NCBI GenBank assembly: GCA_040255585.1
Contig: JBDZVI010000001.1
Location: 62,001 to 126,000 of the forward strand
Origin: JAAYYF01 sp040255585
GTDB taxonomy: Bacteria; Deinococcota; Deinococci; Deinococcales; Trueperaceae
DNA: 64,000 nt
Direction of reading: 5' to 3'
Shown here: piece after piece, positions 32,941 to 41,052 of the stretch
Layout: each line of letters starts with the position of its first letter
Numbering within the stretch: position 1 is the first letter of the stretch
The notes under the pieces: model-generated
The model's database searches: none
What the model was told of the DNA's origin: nothing
What the model saw: the letters and a program-made list of their open reading frames with translations, nothing else
Position numbers and translations under genes: made by a program

Positions 32941-32950
32941 GGCCACGTCG

Positions 32951-33793
32951 TCAACCCTCGCCGTCGCGACCGGGGATGGACTCCCGGCCCGACGAGTCTT
33001 CACCCAGGCGCGCGAGGCTCTCACCGGGGTTCGAGACCTCGCCCTGACCGACCGGAGGCTGTCCTCCTAGGTTCTCGTGTGCGGCCCCATTACCGGTGGC
33101 GGCGGTAGGGTTCTCCGTTCCCGAGTCACTCCGGCTCGTGCGCCCCAAGCCACCTCGCAATGCCCTCTCCACGTCGCCGAGCGCCCCCGTGCGGTACAAG
33201 AGCACCAAGCCGATCGCGACGAGGAACAGCGGCACGAGCCAACTCGCCCCTCCAGAGATCGACAGGAGCGCCAACACGGCCAGTGCGATCGCCGGGTAGA
33301 CGGCCCATGGCTGTGCGTGATCACGCAGGCGGGTCAGGGCGAAGAAGGTCGCCCCCAACCCGAGGAAGAAGACCACCGAACCGATGTGGGCCTGCGCGGG
33401 GCCGAGCATCGGTATGAGCGCGAGCGTGCCGAGGGCGCCGGCCGGGATGATGGCCCACCAGCGGCTCCGGTCGCGGCGCCATACGAACGCGAACGCCAGA
33501 CCCATGGCGGCGAGGAAGAGCGCGCCACCCGTGGCGCCAGGGAAGAGGCTCACCAACGCTAGGGCGGCGAGCGGGATCGCGATGAGGCGGTAGAGGTTCT
33601 TGCCGGTCCGCTGCCCTTCCTGGTAGGAGAGGTAGGCGAGTACGCCGAGCACGCCCGCCCATAGCAGCTTGCCGAGCCATCCGAACAGCCCGCCGCCTCC
33701 TATCAGGAACAGCACCCCGACGACTATCAGGGCGATACCAGGGATGTGCTTGCCGTCGTAGCGGCCGCCGCGGTTGTCGTGTGTCATCTTCAC
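32951..33793 (-). CDS. multi-helix membrane protein, LiaF/LiaI-like N terminus
   Basis: 280-residue protein with about eight short hydrophobic segments in the first 210 residues (GIALIVVGVLFLIGGGGLFGW, LWAGVLGVLAYLSY, LIAIPLAALALVSLF and others) and a polar, disordered tail of about 65 residues (SRSDSGTENPTAATGNGAAHEN). The segment FFLGLGATFFALTRLRDHAQPWAVYPAIALAVLALL resembles LFLGVTATFTAIYLLPKERGGARWALWPALAWAALTLL of the protein at 36236, so the two are paralogues on either side of a two-component system. It is transcribed away from that system. I cannot assign a function; an accessory role in envelope-stress sensing is the context-based guess. Confidence 0.72.
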   Translation of the reverse strand: MKMTHDNRGGRYDGKHIPGIALIVVGVLFLIGGGGLFGWLGKLLWAGVLGVLAYLSYQEGQRTGKNLYRLIAIPLAALALVSLFPGATGGALFLAAMGLAFAFVWRRDRSRWWAIIPAGALGTLALIPMLGPAQAHIGSVVFFLGLGATFFALTRLRDHAQPWAVYPAIALAVLALLSISGGASWLVPLFLVAIGLVLLYRTGALGDVERALRGGLGRTSRSDSGTENPTAATGNGAAHENLGGQPPVGQGEVSNPGESLARLGEDSSGRESIPGRDGEG

Positions 33794-33909
33794 TCCTCCA
33801 GTCCGGTCGCGCTTGAGCCACCGCGCTCCGATACCGGCAATCTAGGCGGTCGGGTCGGCAGCGCGCCTCGGCGGTAGGAGGGCTCGCGGGTTAGGTCGTT
33901 AGGGGTTGG

Positions 33910-33937
33910 GGCGCCTCATCCGAAAGGTTGAGGCGCC
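33910..33937. promoter_or_regulatory. palindrome upstream of the NarL-type regulator gene
   Basis: GGCGCCTCA (33910-33918) and TGAGGCGCC (33929-33937) form a perfect 9-bp inverted repeat around a 10-nt centre, about 42 bp before the regulator start and inside the divergent gap. It could be an operator for the adjacent regulator or an mRNA hairpin. Confidence 0.5.
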
Positions 33938-33979
33938 GCCCGGTCGGGCCGGTTAGCCTGGTCGGGAAAGGTGCGTCAC

Positions 33980-34639
33980 ATGCCCAGCCCCGATGCCCCG
34001 AGCGATCCGATCAGCGTCCTCCTCGTCGACGACCACACGGTGGTGCGCCGCGGACTGCGGCTGGCCTTCGACCTGGAGCCGGACCTGCGGGTCGTCGGCG
34101 AGGCGGCCAACGGCCAGGAGGCCATCGCCCAGGTCGAGGCGCTTCGGCCGGACGTGGTGGTGATGGACCTCCTCATGCCCGTGATGAACGGCGTTGACGC
34201 CACCCGGGCCATCAGGCGCGCCCACCCTAACGTCGAGGTCGTCGCCCTCACGAGCGTCCTCGAGGACCGGCTGGTGGTCGACGTCGTCGAGGCCGGGGCG
34301 GCCGGCTACATGTTGAAGGAGACGCGCCCGGACGAGCTCTTCGAAGCCGTCCGCGCGGCGGCCAGGGGCGAGGTGCGGCTCGACCCGCGGGCGCAGCAGC
34401 GCCTGGTGCGCGAGATGCGTTCCGAGAGCAACCGCGAGGCGCTGACGGAGCGCGAGCTCGAGGTCCTGAGGCTCCTCGCGCTCGGGGCGAGCAACAAGGG
34501 GATCGCGCAGGCGCTCGACATCGCCGAGGCGACGGTGAAGAGCCACGTTTCCAACCTGCTCGGCAAACTCGACCTCAAGAGCCGTACCCAGGCCGCGCTC
34601 TACGCCTTGCGCGAGGGACTGGTCGTGCGTGACCCCTGA
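33980..34639 (+). CDS. NarL/LuxR-family response regulator
   Basis: 219-residue regulator. The receiver domain has the acidic pair VDDHTVVRRGLRLAF, phospho-acceptor Asp in PDVVVMDLLMPVMNG, Thr/Ser in VVALTSVLED and Lys in GYMLKETRPDELFEAV. The C-terminal LuxR helix-turn-helix is LTERELEVLRLLALGASNKGIAQALDIAEATVKSHVSNLLGKL. The ATG at 33980 is favoured by AAGGTG about 7 nt upstream; an in-frame GTG lies at 33971. The kinase gene overlaps its 3' end by 11 nt (GTG at 34629). The pair resembles LiaRS/DesKR-type systems. Confidence 0.92.
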   Translation: MPSPDAPSDPISVLLVDDHTVVRRGLRLAFDLEPDLRVVGEAANGQEAIAQVEALRPDVVVMDLLMPVMNGVDATRAIRRAHPNVEVVALTSVLEDRLVVDVVEAGAAGYMLKETRPDELFEAVRAAARGEVRLDPRAQQRLVREMRSESNREALTERELEVLRLLALGASNKGIAQALDIAEATVKSHVSNLLGKLDLKSRTQAALYALREGLVVRDP

Positions 34640-36239
34640 CCGGACCGTGGAGGGCCCCCGCACCGCCTGGTACCACAGCCTCTCCAACCGCCTGACCCTG
34701 CTCCTGCTCGCCGTTGTCGCCGTGCTCGCCATCGCGACCGGCGTCCTCTTGTGGCGCGGGCTGGCGACCACGGCAGGACTGACTCCCGACACGGACCTCA
34801 TCGGCGCCGCCGCCGCCGTGGCCGGTCAGGAGCAGGAGACGGTGACGGCCATCCTGCGTAGCACGCTCGTGAACCTGGCCGTCGTCGTCGCGGTCACCCT
34901 CCTGGCGGCCGCCGCGTTCTCGCGCGCGCTCCTCGTCGACCCGATCGCCCGGCTCACGCAGGCGAGCCGCTCGCTGGCGGCCGGGGACCTCAGCACGCGT
35001 GTCGACCTGGTGGACCGTTCCGAGTTGGGCGAGTTGGCGCGGGCGTTCGACGCCATGGCCGAGAGCCTGGCGCGCTCCAAGGAGGACCTCGAGGCGCGCG
35101 TGAGCGCGCGCACGACGGAGCTGCGCTCCCTGCTCGCGCTGTCCAACACCATCGCCTTGACGACCGACCTGCGACCGCAGATCGACGCGGTACTCGACCA
35201 ACTCGTGGCGGGCGGCCGGGTGGCGGCGGCCGAGATCCTGGAGCTAGAGCCGACCGGCAAGCTCGTGCGTCTGGCACGCCGCGAAGCCGGGCAGGGGGAG
35301 CCACTTGGTGGCGCTTCCGGCGACTCGCGGGCGAACAGCGTTGATGCGACGATCGCCGGCATCGCCCCGCACGCCGTGGTGGACGGCGACGAGCTCGCCC
35401 TCCCCCTGCGGGCGCGCGACCGGGTCGTCGGCGTGCTGGCGGCGTCGGCCCCGATCGGCGCGGGCTGGGACGAGGAGCGTCTGCGTTGGGTAGGCGGTCT
35501 CGCCGCCCAGGCCGCCGTGGCGCTTGAGAACAACCGTCTTTACGAGCTGGCTCGCGACGAGGCGGCGGAGGACGAGCGGCGCCATCTGGCGCGGGAGCTC
35601 CACGACTCGGTCAGCCAGGCCATCTACTCCATCGTGCTGACAGCGCACGCGGCCGAGAAGCGGCTCGGCACGGACCCGGCGGCCGTGAAGGAGGCGCTCG
35701 CGGGGGTCATCGAGCTCTCAGAGGCCGCGCTGGCGGAGATGCGCGCGCTGATCTTCGAGCTGCGGCCCGAGGCGCTGGCCGAGGTCGGGCTCGTCGGCGC
35801 GCTGCACCGTCAGCTCGACGGCATCGAGCTGAGACATGGGCTGCGCGCGGTGCGCCGACTTGGGCAGGAACCGGAGTTGCCTTTCACAACGAAACAGGTC
35901 CTCCTGCGGGTGGCGCAGGAGGCCCTCCACAACGTGGTGAAGCACGCCTCGGCGTCGACGGTCACCGTGCGGGCCGCGGTCGAGGCCGAGGCCGGTTCGC
36001 CCGGCGCGCTCGCCACGGAAGCCAAGGCGCCCGCCGGACCGACCTTGCGCCTCGAGGTCGTCGACGACGGAGTCGGGTTCGACACCTCTCTCGCCTATCC
36101 CGGTCATCTCGGGCTGACGTCGATGCAAGAGCGCGTCGCGGCGTTGGGTGGCACCTTGAGCATAGAGAGCGCTCCCGGAGCAGGCACGTCCGTGACGGTG
36201 ATCGTGCCCGTCTCGCCGCCAACCGGGTCTGAGCCATGA
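34629..36239 (+). CDS. NarL-type sensor histidine kinase with HAMP and GAF domains
   Basis: 536-residue kinase. TM1 (LTLLLLAVVAVLAIATGVLLW) and TM2 (LVNLAVVVAVTLLAAAAFS) enclose only about 45 extracytoplasmic residues, typical of an intramembrane or partner-dependent sensor. HAMP (VDPIARLTQASRSLAAGDLSTRVDL), a GAF-like domain (LLALSNTIALTTDLRPQIDAVLDQL to QAAVALENNRL), HisKA_3 with phospho-His in ERRHLARELHDSVSQAIYSI, and HATPase (EALHNVVKHA, VVDDGVGFD, GLTSMQERVAALGG) follow. The start is GTG inside the regulator gene. The next gene begins 4 nt before its end (ATGA at 36236-36239), so regulator, kinase and membrane protein are one operon. Confidence 0.9.
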   Translation: MTPDRTVEGPRTAWYHSLSNRLTLLLLAVVAVLAIATGVLLWRGLATTAGLTPDTDLIGAAAAVAGQEQETVTAILRSTLVNLAVVVAVTLLAAAAFSRALLVDPIARLTQASRSLAAGDLSTRVDLVDRSELGELARAFDAMAESLARSKEDLEARVSARTTELRSLLALSNTIALTTDLRPQIDAVLDQLVAGGRVAAAEILELEPTGKLVRLARREAGQGEPLGGASGDSRANSVDATIAGIAPHAVVDGDELALPLRARDRVVGVLAASAPIGAGWDEERLRWVGGLAAQAAVALENNRLYELARDEAAEDERRHLARELHDSVSQAIYSIVLTAHAAEKRLGTDPAAVKEALAGVIELSEAALAEMRALIFELRPEALAEVGLVGALHRQLDGIELRHGLRAVRRLGQEPELPFTTKQVLLRVAQEALHNVVKHASASTVTVRAAVEAEAGSPGALATEAKAPAGPTLRLEVVDDGVGFDTSLAYPGHLGLTSMQERVAALGGTLSIESAPGAGTSVTVIVPVSPPTGSEP

Positions 36240-36868
36240 CGCCTCCCGGACCGACGCGCAAGGTGAGCACGGGCACCGTGCTGCTCCTCGCCGGGGCCGC
36301 TCTGCTGCTGAGGCAGCTGGGGAGCCATAGCCTCTTCTTCGAGCTGGTGTGGCTGGCGGCGATCGTGGCCGGCGCGGCCGCGGCGTTCCGCTCCCTCGCC
36401 GGCCGCGTGCCGTTCCGGGTACGCCTTATCGTCCATGCCGCCTTCGGCCTCTTCGCCCTGTTCAGCCTGAACCGGCTGGCGGGAGCGGCGCTGTTCGGTT
36501 TCGTCGCCCTCTACTTCTGGCTCCTGTTCACGTCGCCCCGACCCGCGGGTCAGCGCCCGGCGACCTGGCAGGTGCTCGTCGCCGGCGTGGTCGGCACACT
36601 CGCGCTGCTCACCGGCGCAGACGCGCTCATGCCCGCCGGCGACAACAGCGTCATCCTCTTCCTCGGCGTCACCGCCACCTTCACAGCCATCTACCTGCTC
36701 CCGAAGGAACGGGGCGGCGCGCGCTGGGCGCTATGGCCCGCGCTGGCGTGGGCGGCACTGACCTTGCTCATCAACGACCCGAGCGGCGGGCTGGCGCGCT
36801 GGCTGCTGCCGCTCGCCCTGATCGGGGCAGGCGTCGCCTTCCTCGGGTACATGCGCGGCAGGGGGTGA
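36236..36868 (+). CDS. membrane protein co-transcribed with the two-component system
   Basis: 210-residue protein with about seven hydrophobic segments (GTVLLLAGAALLLRQLG, LVWLAAIVAGAAAAF, LVAGVVGTLALLTGADAL, SVILFLGVTATFTAIYLL and others). The opening resembles LiaI/LiaF-type transmembrane modules (DUF5668-like). Its C-terminal half is related to that of the protein at 32951-33793, though it lacks that protein's polar tail. The 4-nt overlap with the kinase gene argues for a function in the same signalling unit. In Firmicutes, LiaF membrane proteins keep LiaRS-type kinases off; a similar brake is possible here but unproven. Confidence 0.75.
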   Translation: MTPPGPTRKVSTGTVLLLAGAALLLRQLGSHSLFFELVWLAAIVAGAAAAFRSLAGRVPFRVRLIVHAAFGLFALFSLNRLAGAALFGFVALYFWLLFTSPRPAGQRPATWQVLVAGVVGTLALLTGADALMPAGDNSVILFLGVTATFTAIYLLPKERGGARWALWPALAWAALTLLINDPSGGLARWLLPLALIGAGVAFLGYMRGRG

Positions 36869-36941
36869 CGGCGCCATTTCGCGCCGCAGCCGGCCTCGCC
36901 ACGGGCCCCGACGTCACCGCCCGCCAGGCTCGGTATATGGG

Positions 36942-38105
36942 TCAGTACACGAACTCGTCTATGTGATAGAGCGCCACTTTGGCTGTACCGACGCGCGCCT
37001 TGGCGCCGGCGAGCAGTTCGCGGTACTGGGCTGCGGCCTCCGCCTCGCTCAGCGGCGCGACCCCGCCCTCGGCCGCGCGAGCGGCATAGACGGACCCGGG
37101 TTGCAAGACGAACGGTGACAGGTAGACGAGGTCGCCAGCCCCGACGGGTAGGCGCCCCAGGAGCGCGAGGCTGTCGGCGACGTGGGCTTCCGCGAACCGG
37201 CCGCCGCCCGCGCCGACCATCAGGATGACGGACACGTTCAAGCCCGCCTCCTTGAGGGTCGAGACGAACTCCGCGGCCTCGGCGGCGGAACCCGGCTTGT
37301 TGAGCCAGGCCAGGAGCTCGTCGTTGCCCGTCTCCACTCCGATGGCGACCCGCTCGAGACCCCATTCCCGCAGCTCGCGCCATCGCTCGACCCCCTTCTT
37401 CTCGCCGGAGAAGACGTCCACGAACGCGTTGACGGGCTTGCCGGGGAAGGTGTCCGTGGCGACGTCGAACACGTGGCGCAGTTTCGAGTTGGCCAGGACG
37501 AGGGCGTTGCCGTCGGCGAGGAAGAGGCTGGGTCGCCCGACCGCGGCCGCGCCGAGCAGACCCCTGACGCCGAGGGCGTGCGACCGGAACTCGTCCGGCT
37601 GGCGGATGCTGAAAGGACGGTCCTGGTAGAAGGTGCAGAACGTGCACCGGTTCCAGCTGCAGCCGAAGCTCGCTTGTAGTACTACTGACTGATACTGATC
37701 GGGTGGGAGGATGGAGACGGGTCGGTAGACGCGCAGGAACCGCTCGCGCTCGGCGGTCAGGCGTTCCACGGTCCACTCCAGGATGCGCGCGAGGCGTGCG
37801 GGGAGGTCTTCAGCCACGCCGGTCACCGCCAGCGCTGCAGGTCGCGAGGAAGCTCGCCGTGCCGCGGCCAGCGCCAGTTCGAACAGGCGCTCGGTCTCCG
37901 CAGGCTCCACGCGCCACCGCCGCCGCACGCCGCCTTCCGTCCTGCGTCCGAAGACCTCGGACGAGAGTGAGCGCTTGTACGTCCGGCCGGAGAGGAACCA
38001 GTGGACGGGGCGACCCTCGAGGTCGAACCCCACCACCTCTTCCCTACTGGGGCTGAGCGTGGTGCTCGCGGCGTGCACGGTGGCGAGGAACCCGTCCGAA
38101 CTCAC
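36942..38105 (-). CDS. radical SAM protein (CX4CX2C type)
   Basis: 387-residue enzyme. The Fe-S motif lies near residue 149 in QASFGCSWNRCTFCTFYQDRPF. The spacing is C-x4-C-x2-C instead of the common C-x3-C-x2-C, and it matches the GC(S/T)xN(R/K)CxFC subgroup. The first 110 or so residues form a separate N-terminal domain with no recognised match (EEVVGFDLEGRPVHWFLSGRTYKRS). SAM-barrel signatures follow: LFLADGNALVLAN, ERVAIGVETGNDELLAWLNKPG and LNVSVILMVGAGG. The product is unknown. GTG at 38105 is 6 nt from a TAAGGT hexamer. It is divergent from prfC with a 44-bp gap. Confidence 0.85.
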   Translation of the reverse strand: MSSDGFLATVHAASTTLSPSREEVVGFDLEGRPVHWFLSGRTYKRSLSSEVFGRRTEGGVRRRWRVEPAETERLFELALAAARRASSRPAALAVTGVAEDLPARLARILEWTVERLTAERERFLRVYRPVSILPPDQYQSVVLQASFGCSWNRCTFCTFYQDRPFSIRQPDEFRSHALGVRGLLGAAAVGRPSLFLADGNALVLANSKLRHVFDVATDTFPGKPVNAFVDVFSGEKKGVERWRELREWGLERVAIGVETGNDELLAWLNKPGSAAEAAEFVSTLKEAGLNVSVILMVGAGGGRFAEAHVADSLALLGRLPVGAGDLVYLSPFVLQPGSVYAARAAEGGVAPLSEAEAAAQYRELLAGAKARVGTAKVALYHIDEFVY

Positions 38106-38111
38106 GCCGCC

Positions 38112-38117
38112 ACCTTA
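38112..38117 (-). promoter_or_regulatory. leaderless -10 (TAAGGT) of the radical SAM gene
   Basis: TANNNT hexamer 6 nt before the GTG at 38105. It shares a 44-bp gap with the prfC promoter. AAGGTGG within the same stretch could instead serve as a Shine-Dalgarno sequence. Confidence 0.4.
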
Positions 38118-38134
38118 CGTCCGCGCCGAACGAG

Positions 38135-38140
38135 TACACT
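38135..38140 (+). promoter_or_regulatory. leaderless -10 (TACACT) of prfC
   Basis: TACACT 9 nt before the ATG at 38150; no Shine-Dalgarno sequence and no consensus -35. Confidence 0.55.
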
Positions 38141-38149
38141 ACCTGCCGC

Positions 38150-39784
38150 ATGTCGGAGGCCGCCACCAGCCCCAGCCAGCCGGAGCCCGGCCGCGACCGC
38201 GCGCGCCTGGAGCGCGAAGTCGCGCGCCGCCGCACGTTCGCGATCATCTCGCACCCGGACGCCGGCAAGACGACCCTGACGGAGAAGCTGCTGCTCTACA
38301 GCGGCGCCATCCGCGAGGCGGGCTCCGTGACGGCCAAGGCCGGGGGTGCGCAGGCGACATCCGACTGGATGAGCATCGAGCGCGAGCGCGGCATCTCCAT
38401 CTCGTCTGCCGCCATGCAGGTCGATTACCGAGGGTTCATCCTCAACCTGCTCGACACGCCGGGCCACCAGGACTTCAGTGAGGACACGTACCGCACCCTG
38501 ACGGCGGCAGACAGCGCCGTGATGCTCCTCGACGCCGCCAGGGGCGTGCAGGAGCAGACGCGCAAGCTCTTCGCCGTCAGCCGCGACCGCGGCATTCCGA
38601 TCTTCACCTTCATCAACAAGCTCGACCGTCCAGCCCAGGACCCGTACGCCCTCCTCGACGAGGTGGAGACGACGCTGGGCATCCAGGCCGTGCCGGTGAC
38701 GTGGCCCATCGGTGACGGCCCCGACTTCAAGGGCGTCTATGAGCGCACGAACAACCGCCTACACGCCTACGAACGCACGGAACGCAACGCGCGGCGTGCG
38801 CCCGTCACGACGGCGACGCCGAATGCGCCGGAGGTCGCCGCCCTGATCGGGGAGCGCGCGCAGGCCAAGCTCATCGACGACATAGGGCTCCTCGACTCCG
38901 TGTTGCCGCCCCTGGACCGCGAACGCTTCCTGGCCGGCGAGATCACGCCCGTGTTCTTCGGCAGCGTGCTCACGAACTTCGGCGTCGAGGTCTTCCTCGA
39001 TCACTTCCTCGACCTGGCCCCGGCTCCCGGCAAGCTCGTCACGACGCAAGGCGTGGTGCAGCCGTCGGACGCCGACTTCACGGCCTTCGTCTTCAAGGTC
39101 CAGGCGAACATGAACCCGCGCCACCGCGACAGGACGGCGTTCGTGCGTGTCTCCAGCGGCATGTTCCACCGCGGCGTGCAGGCCGTGCTCACCCGCACCG
39201 GGCGCGACGTCAAGCTCGCGCGCGCCCACACGATGTTCGCCGACGAGCGCGCGACCGTCGACGACGCCTTCCCCGGCGACATCATCGGCCTCGTGAACCC
39301 GGGCACGTTCCGCATCGGCGACGTCATCAGCAGTCGCCAAGGCGTGGAGCTCCCGAGCTTCCCCCGGTTCGCGCCCGAACGCTTCGCCACGGTGAGAACG
39401 CGGAGCACCGACAAGCACAAGGCGTTCCGCAAGGGCCTCGAGCAGCTCACGGAGGAGGGCGTCGTGCAGCTCTTCTACCCGGCCCAGGGCGCGCGCGATC
39501 CCATCCTTGGCGTCGTCGGTCAGCTCCAGTTCGAGGTCTTCGAGTACCGCATGCGCGAGGAGTACGGCGTGGACGTGCTCTTCGATCACCAGCCATACCG
39601 CGTCATCAGGTGGTTGAGCCGGGCGCCAGAGAAGCCCGTGCGCTTCGGCATGCTCGCACACGACCGCGACGGCCAGGCGGTGGCCCTCTTCCGCTTCGAC
39701 GGCGAGATCAAGTACTTCCAGGACGAGCATCCCGAGGTGTCGCTGGCCGAGTCGCCGGGGACGGCCGAGGTGGTCAGGCTCTAG
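38150..39784 (+). CDS. prfC: peptide chain release factor 3
   Basis: 544-residue translational GTPase that recycles RF1/RF2 from the ribosome. G1 AIISHPDAGKTTLTEKLLLYSGAI, G2 region DWMSIERERGISISS, G3 LLDTPGHQDFSEDTYRTL and G4 FINKLDRPAQDP are all intact. RF3-specific C-terminal blocks include VFKVQANMNPRHRDRTAFVRVSSG and GVVGQLQFEVFEYRMREEYGVD. Length is slightly above the E. coli protein (529). Bacillus and many other lineages lack RF3, so its presence is informative for taxonomy. Its 3' end is part of a 40-bp tandem repeat. Confidence 0.95.
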   Translation: MSEAATSPSQPEPGRDRARLEREVARRRTFAIISHPDAGKTTLTEKLLLYSGAIREAGSVTAKAGGAQATSDWMSIERERGISISSAAMQVDYRGFILNLLDTPGHQDFSEDTYRTLTAADSAVMLLDAARGVQEQTRKLFAVSRDRGIPIFTFINKLDRPAQDPYALLDEVETTLGIQAVPVTWPIGDGPDFKGVYERTNNRLHAYERTERNARRAPVTTATPNAPEVAALIGERAQAKLIDDIGLLDSVLPPLDRERFLAGEITPVFFGSVLTNFGVEVFLDHFLDLAPAPGKLVTTQGVVQPSDADFTAFVFKVQANMNPRHRDRTAFVRVSSGMFHRGVQAVLTRTGRDVKLARAHTMFADERATVDDAFPGDIIGLVNPGTFRIGDVISSRQGVELPSFPRFAPERFATVRTRSTDKHKAFRKGLEQLTEEGVVQLFYPAQGARDPILGVVGQLQFEVFEYRMREEYGVDVLFDHQPYRVIRWLSRAPEKPVRFGMLAHDRDGQAVALFRFDGEIKYFQDEHPEVSLAESPGTAEVVRL

Positions 39785-39880
39785 GCGGCAGCGCGCAGGC
39801 ACGGTCGAGGTGGTCAGGCTCGATACGGCAGCGCGCAGACAAGTCCGAGGTGAGGCAGCCGCGCCGTCCGACGCCTAGCG
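39761..39880. repeat. 40-bp tandem repeat spanning the prfC 3' end
   Basis: Three units start at 39761, 39801 and 39841. The first carries the last prfC codons and the TAG stop. The second repeats GAGGTGGTCAGGCTC and CGGCAGCGCGCAG, with the stop region changed to CGATA. The third is degenerate (TCCGAGGTGAGGCAGC) and runs into the 3' end of the YeiH gene on the other strand. Confidence 0.75.
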
Positions 39881-40978
39881 CAAGGCCAGGGCGTAGTACC
39901 CGCCCATCACGACGAGCATCGCGACGAACCCGACTACGCCGAGGACGAGCGCCTGCCGCCCGGCCCTCCCCAGCCCCCTGAACTGCACGCCGAGACCGAT
40001 ACCGGCCATCGCGGCCGCCGTCAGGAGCGTGCCGGCCAGGCTCATATAGCGCACCGTCTCAGGGCCGAGCCAACCGAGGCTGGTCACGGCGCTCATGACG
40101 AGGAAGCCGACCACGAACGCGGGGACGAGGGGCGGGAGCTTCGCCCCGGACTCACGCGTGGAGACCCGCCGCGCGTCGGCCGCCGACCGGACCACGCCGA
40201 CCGCACCGCTCGAAGCGCCGACCGCGCCGCCGGAGCGGCCCGCGGCGACCGCCTCCCGGCGCAGCCACCATCCGAGCAGCATCAACACCGGCGCCAGGAG
40301 CACGACCCGCGAGAGCTTGACGAGCAGGGCAAGGTCCCCCTCGCCGCCACCGACGGCCGCGCCGGCGGCCACGACGTGGCCGACCTCCTGCAGCGTCGCC
40401 CCGGCGACGGCGGCTACGAGCCGCGACGATACGAGCGCCAGGCCGTCCCAAGCGGCGAACGCCAGCACCCCGAGCGTGCCGAGGACGCTCACCACGGCGA
40501 CCGAGAGCGACGCGTGGCGCTCCTCGGCCTTGAGGACCGGCAAAGCCGCGGCGATCGCCGAAGCGCCGCACACGCCCGTCCCGACCGCGAGCGAGCGTCG
40601 CAGGTCCTTCGGCACGCCCCACCTGCGCCCGACGAGCTCAACCGCCCCGAACGCGACGAGCACGCCGAGCGCGCTGCCGACGAGCACGGTAGGACCGACG
40701 ACTGCGAGTGCGCGCATGTCCAGCCGCACCCCCAGCAGCACGATGCCTAGGCGTAGCAAGACCTTGGCGGCGAAGCGAGCGCCGGGCATGACGCCGACGA
40801 CGCGACCGCCGCGCGCCAACCGCCAGAGCGCCCCGGCCAGGAGCGCGAGCACCAGCGGTCCCAGGAGCCTGAGGCCGGGCACACGAGCGAGCTCGTAGGC
40901 GACGAACGTGAGCAGGACGACGAGGAAGAGACCGGGCAGGAGCGACCGGAGGCGGCCGGAGACGACGGAAGCGGTCAC
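39875..40978 (-). CDS. yeiH: YeiH-family putative sulfate exporter (UPF0324)
   Basis: 367-residue membrane protein with about ten helices. Family blocks are LVLALLAGALWRLA, FAAKVLLRLGIVLLGVRL, SLAVGTGVCGASAIAAALPVLKAEERHASLSVAVVSVLGTLGVLAF and LLVKLSRVVLLAPVLMLLGWWLRR. A Ser/Ala/Gly-rich stretch near residue 245-265 (SGGAVGASSGAVGVVRSAAD) lengthens the loop before the last helices. YeiH proteins are classed as putative sulfate exporters, usually next to a LysR regulator (YeiE), as here. GTG at 40978 has TAGGCT 6 nt upstream and no Shine-Dalgarno sequence. Confidence 0.88.
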   Translation of the reverse strand: MTASVVSGRLRSLLPGLFLVVLLTFVAYELARVPGLRLLGPLVLALLAGALWRLARGGRVVGVMPGARFAAKVLLRLGIVLLGVRLDMRALAVVGPTVLVGSALGVLVAFGAVELVGRRWGVPKDLRRSLAVGTGVCGASAIAAALPVLKAEERHASLSVAVVSVLGTLGVLAFAAWDGLALVSSRLVAAVAGATLQEVGHVVAAGAAVGGGEGDLALLVKLSRVVLLAPVLMLLGWWLRREAVAAGRSGGAVGASSGAVGVVRSAADARRVSTRESGAKLPPLVPAFVVGFLVMSAVTSLGWLGPETVRYMSLAGTLLTAAAMAGIGLGVQFRGLGRAGRQALVLGVVGFVAMLVVMGGYYALALR

Positions 40979-40984
40979 CCCGGA

Positions 40985-40990
40985 AGCCTA
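40985..40990 (-). promoter_or_regulatory. leaderless -10 (TAGGCT) of yeiH
   Basis: TANNNT hexamer 6 nt before the GTG at 40978. It overlaps the left end of the palindrome at 40989-41007, so a regulator bound there would compete with RNA polymerase. Confidence 0.5.
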
Positions 40991-41007
40991 TGGCCGCGGC
41001 GGCCATA
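40989..41007. promoter_or_regulatory. LysR-type operator palindrome 1
   Basis: TATGGCCGC-G-GCGGCCATA: a perfect 19-bp inverted repeat in the 63-bp divergent gap between yeiH and the LysR gene. It overlaps the yeiH -10 hexamer. Confidence 0.6.
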
Positions 41008-41033
41008 ACGGTAGAGCCGTCATGCTGATAGAG

Positions 41034-41052
41034 CCATAAGCATGAGTTATGG
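41034..41052. promoter_or_regulatory. LysR-type operator palindrome 2
   Basis: CCATAA-N7-TTATGG, centred on the start codon of the LysR gene (ATG at 41042-41044). The arms repeat the CCATA/TATGG ends of palindrome 1. It is a likely autoregulatory site. Confidence 0.55.
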
